A stretch of DNA of 5,114 nucleotides, from contig DLZA01000173.1 of assembly GCA_003447515.1 (NCBI GenBank), positions 1-5,114 on the forward strand, in the 5' to 3' direction. The DNA is from Paracoccaceae bacterium (GTDB lineage Bacteria; Pseudomonadota; Alphaproteobacteria; Rhodobacterales; Rhodobacteraceae). Made by a program: the position numbers and the translations under genes. This document shows positions 1-5,114 of the stretch, piece by piece (within the stretch, counting starts at the first letter, position 1; each line of letters starts with the position of its first letter). The notes beneath the pieces were generated by a model. The model did no database searches and was not told where the DNA came from. It saw nothing but the letters and a program-made list of their open reading frames with translations.

Positions 1-284
1 AAATCCATATCCGAAAGTCTTTTTACGGCTTTTTGGTATGCTACTAATCGTCCAGACTGAAATAAGGGCGGCTTTTGCCACTCAATACCAAGCCAAGCGA
101 GATCTTCAAAAATTGACTCCACAAACGTTGGCTTGCATCGTAGTCCGTCAATATCCTCAATCCGTAGAAGTAATCGGCCACCAGCACGTTGAGCGGACTG
201 GAAAGCAGTCAATGCGGAAAAAGCATGACCAAGGTGAAGAAGACCTGTTGGCGAAGGTGCAAACCGTTCAATTTTTACTGACAT
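1..284 (-). CDS. gluQ: Glutamyl-queuosine tRNA(Asp) synthetase (GluQ-RS), N-terminal part, truncated by window edge
   Basis: The minus strand from an ATG at 284-282 reads open to the window edge (94 codons plus two bases). The product is the Rossmann catalytic half of a class I glutamyl-tRNA synthetase paralogue. Visible motifs are RFAPSPTG (residues 7-14), the HIGH-type signature HLGH (17-20), RIEDID (41-46) and DLAWLGIEW (61-69). RIEDID and HLGHAFSAL are typical of GluQ-RS (YadB); true GltX usually has RIEDTD and HIGGARTAL. GluQ-RS activates glutamate and attaches it to the queuosine at position 34 of tRNA-Asp, in the cytosol, and lacks the anticodon-binding domain of GltX. The family is about 290-310 residues, so roughly the first third is present; the zinc site and KMSKS-type loop lie outside. 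An in-frame TGA at 294-296 fixes this start. The ribosome site is weak, and the upstream small gene ends only 22 bases away, so coupled translation in one operon is likely. The family call is strong; only the truncation limits it. Confidence 0.93.
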   Translation of the reverse strand, partial: MSVKIERFAPSPTGLLHLGHAFSALTAFQSAQRAGGRLLLRIEDIDGLRCKPTFVESIFEDLAWLGIEWQKPPLFQSGRLVAYQKAVKRLSDMD

Positions 285-306
285 TCCAGCACGTCAACAT
301 TTGATT

Positions 307-447
307 TCACGTTTTTTTGAGTAGATGTTGGCCATATTCCTTGCATACCAATTTAAACCCACAATTTATCACAGTAACTTCAACTACTTTTTTATACAGG
401 GTAGTTAGTTTATGCGCAGCATCCAAATAGCCTTTGTGATATTTCAT
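307..447 (-). CDS. Small basic protein of unknown function, 46 residues, between trmFO and gluQ
   Basis: A complete 46-codon frame runs from ATG at 447-445 to TGA at 309-307. A near-consensus ribosome site, GGGAGGAG, lies five bases before the ATG, much better than the sites of either flanking gene. It starts 33 bases after the trmFO stop and ends 22 bases before the gluQ start, all on the same strand, so it fits as the middle gene of an operon. The product begins MKYHKGYLDAAHKL and ends YGQHLLKKT. It contains nine lysines, no arginine, one aspartate and two glutamates, so it is clearly basic. Residues 6-24 could form a helix. Two cysteines, C29 and C35, sit in a short hydrophobic stretch (VTVINCG, then FKLVC). 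There is no signal peptide or membrane segment. G+C is about 34% by hand count, lower than the neighbours appear. I do not recognise the family. Context suggests an RNA-related role or a leader function, but that is inference only. It could also be a poorly conserved frame that happens to have a good ribosome site. Confidence 0.68.
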   Translation of the reverse strand: MKYHKGYLDAAHKLTTLYKKVVEVTVINCGFKLVCKEYGQHLLKKT

Positions 448-452
448 GAATG

Positions 453-460
453 CTCCTCCC
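453..460 (-). promoter_or_regulatory. Strong Shine-Dalgarno site of the 46-codon gene
   Basis: On the minus strand this reads GGGAGGAG, a near-perfect match to the anti-Shine-Dalgarno sequence, with five bases (CATTC) before the ATG at 447-445. It is the main evidence that the small frame is translated. It is striking because trmFO upstream has no recognisable site and gluQ downstream has only a weak one. Confidence 0.75.
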
Positions 461-480
461 GAGCAAAACATGAGTTGCCT

Positions 481-1830
481 CTACGTGGCTTGCAACCAGG
501 CCTGCCAGTCAGCTTTCGCACGATCCGTGTAGGCTTTGTAGCGGCTCTTCCGATTGCGCCGTCCACCCTTCACACCTTCAACAAGAGGGAACAAGCCAAA
601 GTTTACATTCATCGGTTGGAAAGTTTTTGAATCTGCACCACCCGTAATATGGGTCACAAGCGCACCCATCGCTGTCGTTTGTGGTACGGCAACTAAGACA
701 TCACCTTTAGCATCCGCAACAGCCAAACGTCCTGCAAGAATGCCCATTGCACCGCTTTCAACATATCCCTCAACACCTGAAATCTGACCTGCAAAGCGAA
801 TATCAGGACGTGACTTCAAACGCATCTGATTATCTAGGAGGCGAGGGGAATTGATGAACGTATTGCGATGAATGCCACCCAGGCGTGCAAATTTTGCATT
901 CTTTAGTCCCGGTATAAGAGAAAACGCCTTAATTTGCTCCTCATATTTCATTTTAGTCTGAAAACCTACGATATTAAAGAGCGTTCCTAGCGCATTATCG
1001 CGGCGCAATTGTACAACAGCATAGGGCCGTTCGTTAGGATTGTGAGGATTTGTCAAACCTACGGGTTTCATTGGGCCAAAACGTAAGGTTTCGCTTCCTC
1101 GCTCTGCCATTACTTCAATCGGCAAACACCCATCAAAATATGGTGTATCTTTCTCCCAATCTTTGAATCTAGTCTTTTCTGAGTTTAACAACGCAGCGAT
1201 GAAAGCCTCATAAGTGTCCCTGTCCATTGGACAATTTAGGTAGGCAGTTCGTTCCTCTTTGTTTTGACCCTTGTCATATCGGGATTGAAACCATGCTTTT
1301 GTCATGTCGATACTATCAGCATAAACTATCGGTGCAATCGCATCGAAAAAGGCAAGCGAATCTTCACCAGTTTCTTTAAGAATAGACTGCGCTAAGGACG
1401 AAGAAGTTAGTGGGCCCGTCGCGATAATTGTTTGCCCCCAATCAGTCGTTGGTAGACTAGAAACCTCACCACGTTGTAACGTGAAAAGTGGGTGGTTTAA
1501 GAGTCGTTCGGTAACGGCCATAGCGAACGGTTCGCGATCCACGGCAAGCGCACCTCCAGCGGGAATCTTATGCACTTCGGCCATTTCCATCAAAAGGCTG
1601 CCAGCTTCACGCATTTCCCAATGGAGTAGACCTACAGCATTGGATTCGTGATCGTCCGAGCGAAAAGAGTTTGAACATACAAGTTCAGCCAAACTGTCTG
1701 TTTGATGCGCAAAGGTCCCTACTGTCGGACGCATTTCATGAATTACAGCGGGCAGGCCAGCGGATACGATTTGCCAGGCGGCTTCAGAACCCGCTACGCC
1801 ACCGCCAATAATGTGTATTGGTTCTGTCAT
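481..1830 (-). CDS. trmFO: Methylenetetrahydrofolate--tRNA-(uracil-5-)-methyltransferase TrmFO
   Basis: The 449-residue product is full length for the family (about 435-470). TrmFO makes 5-methyluridine at position 54 in the tRNA T loop, using 5,10-methylenetetrahydrofolate as carbon donor and FAD as reductant, in the cytosol. The N-terminus holds the FAD dinucleotide fold GGGVAG (residues 9-14) followed by SEAAWQ. Next come [10 protein letters not shown] with C52 and [14 protein letters not shown] (232-245) with C235. These match the two catalytically important cysteines known in Bacillus (C53 and C226). Further family blocks are [10 protein letters not shown] (90-99), [10 protein letters not shown] (138-147), [10 protein letters not shown] (250-259), [10 protein letters not shown] (285-294), [12 protein letters not shown] (318-329) and the FAD-contacting [23 protein letters not shown] region (346-368). 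The C-terminus is Arg/Lys-rich (421-440). The start is certain: an in-frame TAA lies four codons upstream (1840-1842) and the FAD fold begins right after the ATG. No Shine-Dalgarno sequence precedes it. It is separated from gyrA by 271 bases and is followed at 33 bases by the small gene and then gluQ. Confidence 0.97.
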   Translation of the reverse strand: MTEPIHIIGGGVAGSEAAWQIVSAGLPAVIHEMRPTVGTFAHQTDSLAELVCSNSFRSDDHESNAVGLLHWEMREAGSLLMEMAEVHKIPAGGALAVDREPFAMAVTERLLNHPLFTLQRGEVSSLPTTDWGQTIIATGPLTSSSLAQSILKETGEDSLAFFDAIAPIVYADSIDMTKAWFQSRYDKGQNKEERTAYLNCPMDRDTYEAFIAALLNSEKTRFKDWEKDTPYFDGCLPIEVMAERGSETLRFGPMKPVGLTNPHNPNERPYAVVQLRRDNALGTLFNIVGFQTKMKYEEQIKAFSLIPGLKNAKFARLGGIHRNTFINSPRLLDNQMRLKSRPDIRFAGQISGVEGYVESGAMGILAGRLAVADAKGDVLVAVPQTTAMGALVTHITGGADSKTFQPMNVNFGLFPLVEGVKGGRRNRKSRYKAYTDRAKADWQAWLQAT

Positions 1831-1842
1831 GTATTGGGTTTA

Positions 1843-1856
1843 GGGCAGGGTTGCCC
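1843..1856 (-). other. G+C-rich hairpin just upstream of the trmFO start
   Basis: The plus strand reads GGGCA, GGGT, TGCCC: a perfect five-base-pair stem with a four-base loop, ending 12 bases before the trmFO ATG on the minus strand. It occupies the position where a Shine-Dalgarno site would be expected and is conspicuously G+C-rich in an A+T-rich gap. In the mRNA it could limit ribosome access, or it could simply be structure of no consequence. No U-run follows it on either strand, so it is not a terminator. Confidence 0.4.
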
Positions 1857-1892
1857 GATTGGAAAGCTGCAAATAGTAGGTTTTTTCTGCTG

Positions 1893-1915
1893 GTATCGTC
1901 GCAGTTGCTCGTTAC
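1893..1915 (-). other. Imperfect palindrome in the presumed trmFO leader
   Basis: The 23-base segment pairs as GTA, CG, GC against GC, CG, TAC, with single A/A mismatches, a small bulge and a four-base loop. It would lie near the 5' end of a trmFO transcript starting from the candidate promoter just upstream. It could be leader RNA structure or an operator; the mismatches make either reading tentative. Confidence 0.22.
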
Positions 1916-1918
1916 AAA

Positions 1919-1948
1919 TAATTAGGTGATGGCTGAATAAAAAAGCAA
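1919..1948 (-). promoter_or_regulatory. Possible promoter for the trmFO - small gene - gluQ unit
   Basis: On the minus strand TTGCTT (1948-1943) and TAATTA (1924-1919) are separated by 18 bases, a partial match to a sigma70-type promoter. A start about seven bases further on would give a leader of roughly 80 bases before trmFO, carrying both hairpins listed here. The location, after a possible gyrA terminator and before trmFO, is sensible, but A+T-rich gaps produce such matches by chance. Confidence 0.25.
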
Positions 1949-1985
1949 CAAAGCCGTTAGAAGTAATTCCATAACATTGCACCAT

Positions 1986-2017
1986 AAAAAATTTTAGAGA
2001 CTTAATTGGAGTCGTCC
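1986..2017 (-). terminator. Weak candidate intrinsic terminator after gyrA
   Basis: On the minus strand, GGA-c-GACT pairs with AGTC-TCT across a seven-base loop (one bulged C, one G-U pair), followed by AAAA and then six T (plus-strand A-run 1986-1991). It lies about 85 bases beyond the gyrA stop. The stem is short, A+T-rich at the loop and separated from the T-run, so the call is weak. No better terminator is visible between gyrA and trmFO. Confidence 0.25.
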
Positions 2018-2101
2018 TAATCAATGCCAGAGTTACAGTCGGCTTTACGCTAAAGATAATATTCTTCAACTATTTTGCACTTAATAATAACCAATTTAAT
2101 T

Positions 2102-4852
2102 TTAAGAGCCATCAACACTATTTGGCGTGCCCTCTGAGTCATCATCACCTTGATCTGCGATATAAGCGACAGAGACCACTTCTTCGCCTGTGCTAGTATT
2201 GAATACACGCACACCTCCCGCACTACGAGATCGGAAAGAAATGTCCTCGATTGGTACACGGATCGATTGCCCGGTAGATGTCGCAAGCATGACCTGATCG
2301 CCTAATTCTACTGGAAAGGACGAAATAATTGGCCCACCGCGCATCTTGCTATCCATCGCCATTACACCTTGGCCACCACGTCCGCGCAGGGGATAATCGT
2401 GGCTAGAAGATAATTTACCAGCCCCTTGAACAGTAATTGTCAATAATAAGTTCTCAGCAGCAGACATTTCAGCATAACGTTCTTGCGAAATTGCTGCGTA
2501 AGAATTGCTTTCCTCTTCTTCTATCTCGACATCATCTGCTACACCTGCAACCAAGCGCCGCATCTTAAGATATGCTGTGCGTTCATCAGGGCTTGCTTCA
2601 AAGTGACGAATTACAGACATCGAAACAACCTGATCGTCGTCTCTCAACAGAATACCACGCACCCCAACAGAAGCCCGCGAATTGAAGACCCTCACATCAG
2701 AAGAGCGAAAGCGTATAGCGCGTCCGGCTGTGGTCGACAGCATAATGTCATCATCTTCTGAGCAAATCCGCACATTTATCAAGCGGGTTTCTGAATGATC
2801 ACCCTCCAGCTTCATAGCAATTTTACCATTTCGCATCACATTTGCAAAGTCAGACAAGCGATTTCGTCGAACAGTCCCAGCACTGGTGGCGAAAATAACC
2901 TGGAGTTCATCCCACTCGTCCTCAACCCTATCCACAGGCATTACAGCTGCAATTGAGACTCCGCTAGCAATTGGTAAGATGTTTACAATGGCTTTGCCGC
3001 GTGCGGTACGTCCACCGGAAGGTAAGCGCCAGGTTTTCAACTTATAAACCATGCCATCGGTTGTGAAGAACAACAGGGGGGTATGGGTGTTGGCAACGAA
3101 TAGCGTCGTAACGAAATCTTCATCCTTGGTTGCCATGCCCTGCAGCCCTTTGCCGCCACGTTTTTGAGCGCGGAACTCATCCAACGGAGTGCGTTTAATG
3201 TAGCCAGAGTTGGTTATAGTCACAACCATATCTTCTCGCTCAATCAAATCTTCATCTTCAAAGCCTTCTATATATTCTATGATTTCTGTGCGACGCGGAA
3301 CAGCAAACTGTCTACGCACTTCGGACAACTCATTGTTAATTATTTCCATGATCCGCGAACGAGAGCGCAAAATATCTAAAAAGTCAGTAATTTTTCCAGC
3401 CAACAACTGCAGTTCATCTGTTACTTCTTTGACACCCATTGCCGTCAAACGTTGCAGACGCAGTTCCAAAATAGCACGTGCCTGTTCTTCGGACAGGTTA
3501 TAAGTCCCATCGTCATTCATCGTATGGCTCGGATCGTCGATAAGTTTGATGTATTCTGCAATATCAATTGCAGGCCAAAGACGCGTCATCAATTTTTCTC
3601 GCGCTTCGGCCGGATCGGCTGACGTACGGATCGTCGCAACGATTTCATCCACATTGGACACTGCAACGGCCAGGCCGCATAATACATGGCTCCGCTCACG
3701 TGCTTTGCGTAATTCAAACACAGTTCGACGTGCAACGACCTCTTCTCGAAAATTCAAAAAGTATGTCAGGAAATCACGTAACGTTAGCTGTTCAGGGCGA
3801 CCACCATTCAGCGCCAACATATTACAACCAAAAGAAGTTTGCATGGGAGTAAATCGATATAGCTGATTTAGAACTACCTCTGGCGTTGAGTCTCGCTTCA
3901 GCTCAACCACCACACGCACACCAACACGATCAGATTCATCCTGAACATGGGCGATACCTTCAATCTTTTTGTCCCGTGCCAATTCCGCAATTTTTTCAAT
4001 CATCGTTGATTTGTTAACCTGATATGGGATTTCATCGAGGATAATAGCGAAGCGGTCCTTACGGATTTCCTCAATACGAGTTTTTGCACGCATAATCACG
4101 GATCCCCGTCCCTCGGTGTAGGCTTTCTTTGCTCCCGAACGACCGAGAATCACACCTCCAGTTGGAAAATCAGGAGCGGGGATAAATTCCATCAAATCTT
4201 CAGATGATAGATCTGGATTTTCGATTAACGCATGGGTCGCATCAATTACTTCACCCAAATTATGCGGGGGAATATTAGTGGCCATACCTACAGCAATACC
4301 ACCTGCGCCATTCACCAACATGTTGGGGTATTTTGCAGGCAAAACAGTCGGTTCTTTTTCTTTCCCGTCATAATTATCTTGGAAATCCACGGTATCTTTG
4401 TCTAAATCTGCGAGCAAAGACTGCGCCGATTTAGCCAATCGCGCCTCTGTATATCGCATGGCAGCGGGATTGTCCCCATCCATCGAGCCAAAATTGCCCT
4501 GGCCATCGATCAACATCAGTGACATGGAGAAATCCTGTGCCATTCGCACAAGTGAGTCGTAGATAGCGCTGTCACCATGTGGATGATAGCTACCCATCAC
4601 ATCCCCAACGGATTTTGCAGCCTTTCGGTAGGATTTGTCATGGGTATAACCACCTTCGTTCATGGCATACAAAATGCGCCGATGAACAGGTTTTAAACCG
4701 TCACGCAGATCTGGGATTGCCCGACTAACAATCACTGACATCGCATAGTCGAGGTAAGATGACTTCATCTCCTCTTCAATACTAATGGATGGACCGTCGA
4801 ATACAGGACGCTCAGCTGGAACTTCCGGCTGCTCTTCGATTTTGTCGCTCAC
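2102..4852 (-). CDS. gyrA: DNA gyrase subunit A
   Basis: The 916-residue product is a complete GyrA. With GyrB it forms the A2B2 gyrase that introduces negative supercoils using ATP. The catalytic tyrosine is Y134 in AAMRYTE (R133-Y134, equal to E. coli R121-Y122). The winged-helix quinolone region [10 protein letters not shown] (90-99) has S95 and D99, equal to E. coli S83 and D87, so the two classical resistance positions are unmutated. The tower and coiled coil follow to about residue 520. The C-terminal wrapping domain begins near 535 and carries the GyrA box QKRGGKG (563-569), which marks gyrase rather than topoisomerase IV. A second box-like motif RGRGGQG (823-829) lies in a late blade. 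An acidic insert (about 771-782, [10 protein letters not shown]) and the added length over E. coli GyrA (875) are typical of alphaproteobacteria. The tail from 899 is acidic (DQGDDDSEG). The start is GTG at 4852-4850: no in-frame ATG lies between it and the upstream stop, and an AAGG ribosome site sits nine bases before. A good promoter lies immediately upstream. Confidence 0.98.
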   Translation of the reverse strand: MSDKIEEQPEVPAERPVFDGPSISIEEEMKSSYLDYAMSVIVSRAIPDLRDGLKPVHRRILYAMNEGGYTHDKSYRKAAKSVGDVMGSYHPHGDSAIYDSLVRMAQDFSMSLMLIDGQGNFGSMDGDNPAAMRYTEARLAKSAQSLLADLDKDTVDFQDNYDGKEKEPTVLPAKYPNMLVNGAGGIAVGMATNIPPHNLGEVIDATHALIENPDLSSEDLMEFIPAPDFPTGGVILGRSGAKKAYTEGRGSVIMRAKTRIEEIRKDRFAIILDEIPYQVNKSTMIEKIAELARDKKIEGIAHVQDESDRVGVRVVVELKRDSTPEVVLNQLYRFTPMQTSFGCNMLALNGGRPEQLTLRDFLTYFLNFREEVVARRTVFELRKARERSHVLCGLAVAVSNVDEIVATIRTSADPAEAREKLMTRLWPAIDIAEYIKLIDDPSHTMNDDGTYNLSEEQARAILELRLQRLTAMGVKEVTDELQLLAGKITDFLDILRSRSRIMEIINNELSEVRRQFAVPRRTEIIEYIEGFEDEDLIEREDMVVTITNSGYIKRTPLDEFRAQKRGGKGLQGMATKDEDFVTTLFVANTHTPLLFFTTDGMVYKLKTWRLPSGGRTARGKAIVNILPIASGVSIAAVMPVDRVEDEWDELQVIFATSAGTVRRNRLSDFANVMRNGKIAMKLEGDHSETRLINVRICSEDDDIMLSTTAGRAIRFRSSDVRVFNSRASVGVRGILLRDDDQVVSMSVIRHFEASPDERTAYLKMRRLVAGVADDVEIEEEESNSYAAISQERYAEMSAAENLLLTITVQGAGKLSSSHDYPLRGRGGQGVMAMDSKMRGGPIISSFPVELGDQVMLATSTGQSIRVPIEDISFRSRSAGGVRVFNTSTGEEVVSVAYIADQGDDDSEGTPNSVDGS

Positions 4853-4861
4853 ACTGATCTG

Positions 4862-4865
4862 CCTT
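4862..4865 (-). promoter_or_regulatory. Ribosome binding site supporting the GTG start of gyrA
   Basis: The minus strand reads AAGG, nine bases before the GTG at 4852-4850. The open frame extends upstream without any ATG until an in-frame TAG, and the encoded N-terminus MSDKIEEQ matches the usual start of alphaproteobacterial GyrA. The site therefore supports GTG as the true start. Confidence 0.6.
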
Positions 4866-4886
4866 GTTTTAAATCTAATGACCGTC

Positions 4887-4915
4887 AGTATATCCTAATC
4901 AACGTTCCTGAACAA
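4887..4915 (-). promoter_or_regulatory. Likely gyrA promoter (sigma70 type)
   Basis: On the minus strand a -35 box TTGTTC (4915-4910) and a -10 box TATACT (4892-4887) are separated by exactly 17 bases. A start near 4880 would give a short leader of about 28 bases, including the AAGG site. This is the best promoter-like sequence in the window. A ten-base palindrome, GTTCAGGAAC (4913-4904), overlaps the -35 box and the spacer. Confidence 0.6.
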
Positions 4916-4933
4916 CATTTACAAAACTGTTTC

Positions 4934-4971
4934 AGCAGATTTTCTTTTTATTTTAATGTTTAAAACCTGCT
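4934..4971 (-). other. Long A+T-rich hairpin upstream of the gyrA promoter
   Basis: On the minus strand AGCAGGTTTT (4971-4962) pairs with AAAATCTGCT (4943-4934): ten base pairs including one G-T pair, around an 18-base A-rich loop. It sits about 20 bases upstream of the -35 box. It could be a remnant terminator of an upstream gene, a protein binding site, or a bent A-tract element acting on the promoter. The sequence alone does not decide. Confidence 0.3.
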
Positions 4972-5054
4972 TACCGAACTTTTGCTGCCTTCCATATAAA
5001 ACGATGTTTTGCCACCCAAATTAGTTGTAAATTAGAAGCAAAAACAGATCAAAA

Positions 5055-5114
5055 ATGTGGTTAAGACAATCTAGAACGGTTAAGTTTTACACCCGCACTC
5101 GAAGAAGGTTATTG
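5055..5114 (+). CDS. Possible start of a divergent gene, cut by the window edge
   Basis: From ATG at 5055 the plus strand is open to the window end (20 codons, beginning MWLRQSRTVKFYTRTRRRLL). The peptide is very basic, like the cytoplasmic leader before a first membrane segment, but that is only suggestive. A TATAAA box at 4995-5000 could be a -10 element, although its -35 partner is poor. Against it: no clear Shine-Dalgarno site precedes the ATG, and three of the six arginines use AGA/AGG, which gyrA and trmFO seldom use. The frame is short enough to be chance. Confidence 0.22.
   Translation, partial: MWLRQSRTVKFYTRTRRRLL

Noticed and set aside
268..300. Ten-codon frame (ATG at 300) overlapping the gluQ start
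   Set aside because: No ribosome site and too short to judge; the gluQ frame is certain and needs no upstream peptide.
38..304. Plus-strand open frame of 88 codons
   Set aside because: It lies antisense to the recognisable gluQ N-terminus on the minus strand, which explains the sequence; its own product has no recognisable features.
385..410. AACTAC/GTAGTT inverted repeat beside a T-run on the plus strand, considered as a terminator
   Set aside because: The T-run lies inside the loop and not after the stem, and the segment is within the small coding frame.
771..1055. Possible insertion or domain break in trmFO
   Set aside because: The family blocks on both sides are in register and total length is normal, so the gene is intact.
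412..1929. Plus-strand open frames at 412-630, 554-787 and 1702-1929
   Set aside because: The first two and most of the third are antisense shadows of trmFO (the first also covers part of the small gene), without ribosome sites or recognisable products.
2043..2055. Perfect CTTTA/TAAAG hairpin 46 bases after the gyrA stop, considered as terminator
   Set aside because: Only five mostly A-T pairs, a three-base loop, and no T-run on the downstream side of the minus strand.
2050..3866. Several open frames of 71-106 codons on both strands within gyrA
   Set aside because: All lie across an unquestionable gyrA and have no independent support.
5015..5113. Possible 3' end of a minus-strand gene entering from the right edge
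   Set aside because: The minus frames entering at the edge hit stops within 0 to 10 codons and show no recognisable C-terminus, such as the DDEIPF tail expected for ssb, a frequent gyrA neighbour.

Overview
The window is a compact piece of bacterial chromosome, and every gene identified with confidence is on the minus strand. Read in the direction of transcription (right to left) the order is gyrA (DNA gyrase subunit A), trmFO (folate/FAD-dependent tRNA U54 methyltransferase), an unannotated 46-codon small gene with a very strong ribosome binding site, and the 5' part of gluQ (glutamyl-queuosine tRNA(Asp) synthetase), which runs off the left edge. The GyrA sequence points to an alphaproteobacterium: it is about 916 residues long, has an acidic insert in the C-terminal domain before a second GyrA-box-like motif, and starts with an MSD...VPAERP-type N-terminus. 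The presence of trmFO and the RFAPSPTG...HLGH...RIEDID form of GluQ agree with this. The DNA is moderately A+T-rich, so a marine or otherwise lower-GC alphaproteobacterium is likely, but I cannot name the genus.

Layout. 1-284: partial gluQ. 285-306: short spacer. 307-447: small basic protein of unknown function, preceded by a GGGAGGAG ribosome binding site. 448-480: spacer. 481-1830: trmFO, whose ATG is fixed by a close upstream in-frame stop and has no visible Shine-Dalgarno sequence. 1831-2101: a 271-base A+T-rich gap holding a weak terminator candidate for gyrA, a weak promoter candidate for trmFO and two hairpins in the presumed trmFO leader. 2102-4852: complete gyrA, starting with GTG. 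4853-5114: gyrA upstream region with a good sigma70-type promoter (TTGTTC, 17 bases, TATACT), a long A+T-rich hairpin, and possibly the first 20 codons of a divergent gene at the right edge.

Function. gyrA supplies the DNA cleavage and wrapping subunit of gyrase and looks intact, with the quinolone-sensitive residues at the two classical positions. trmFO and gluQ both modify tRNA (m5U54 in the T loop, and glutamylation of queuosine 34 in tRNA-Asp). With the small gene between them they form a tightly spaced probable operon of tRNA-maturation genes. The most interesting item is that small gene: its ribosome binding site is far stronger than that of either neighbour. No mobile element, CRISPR array, rRNA or tRNA gene was found.
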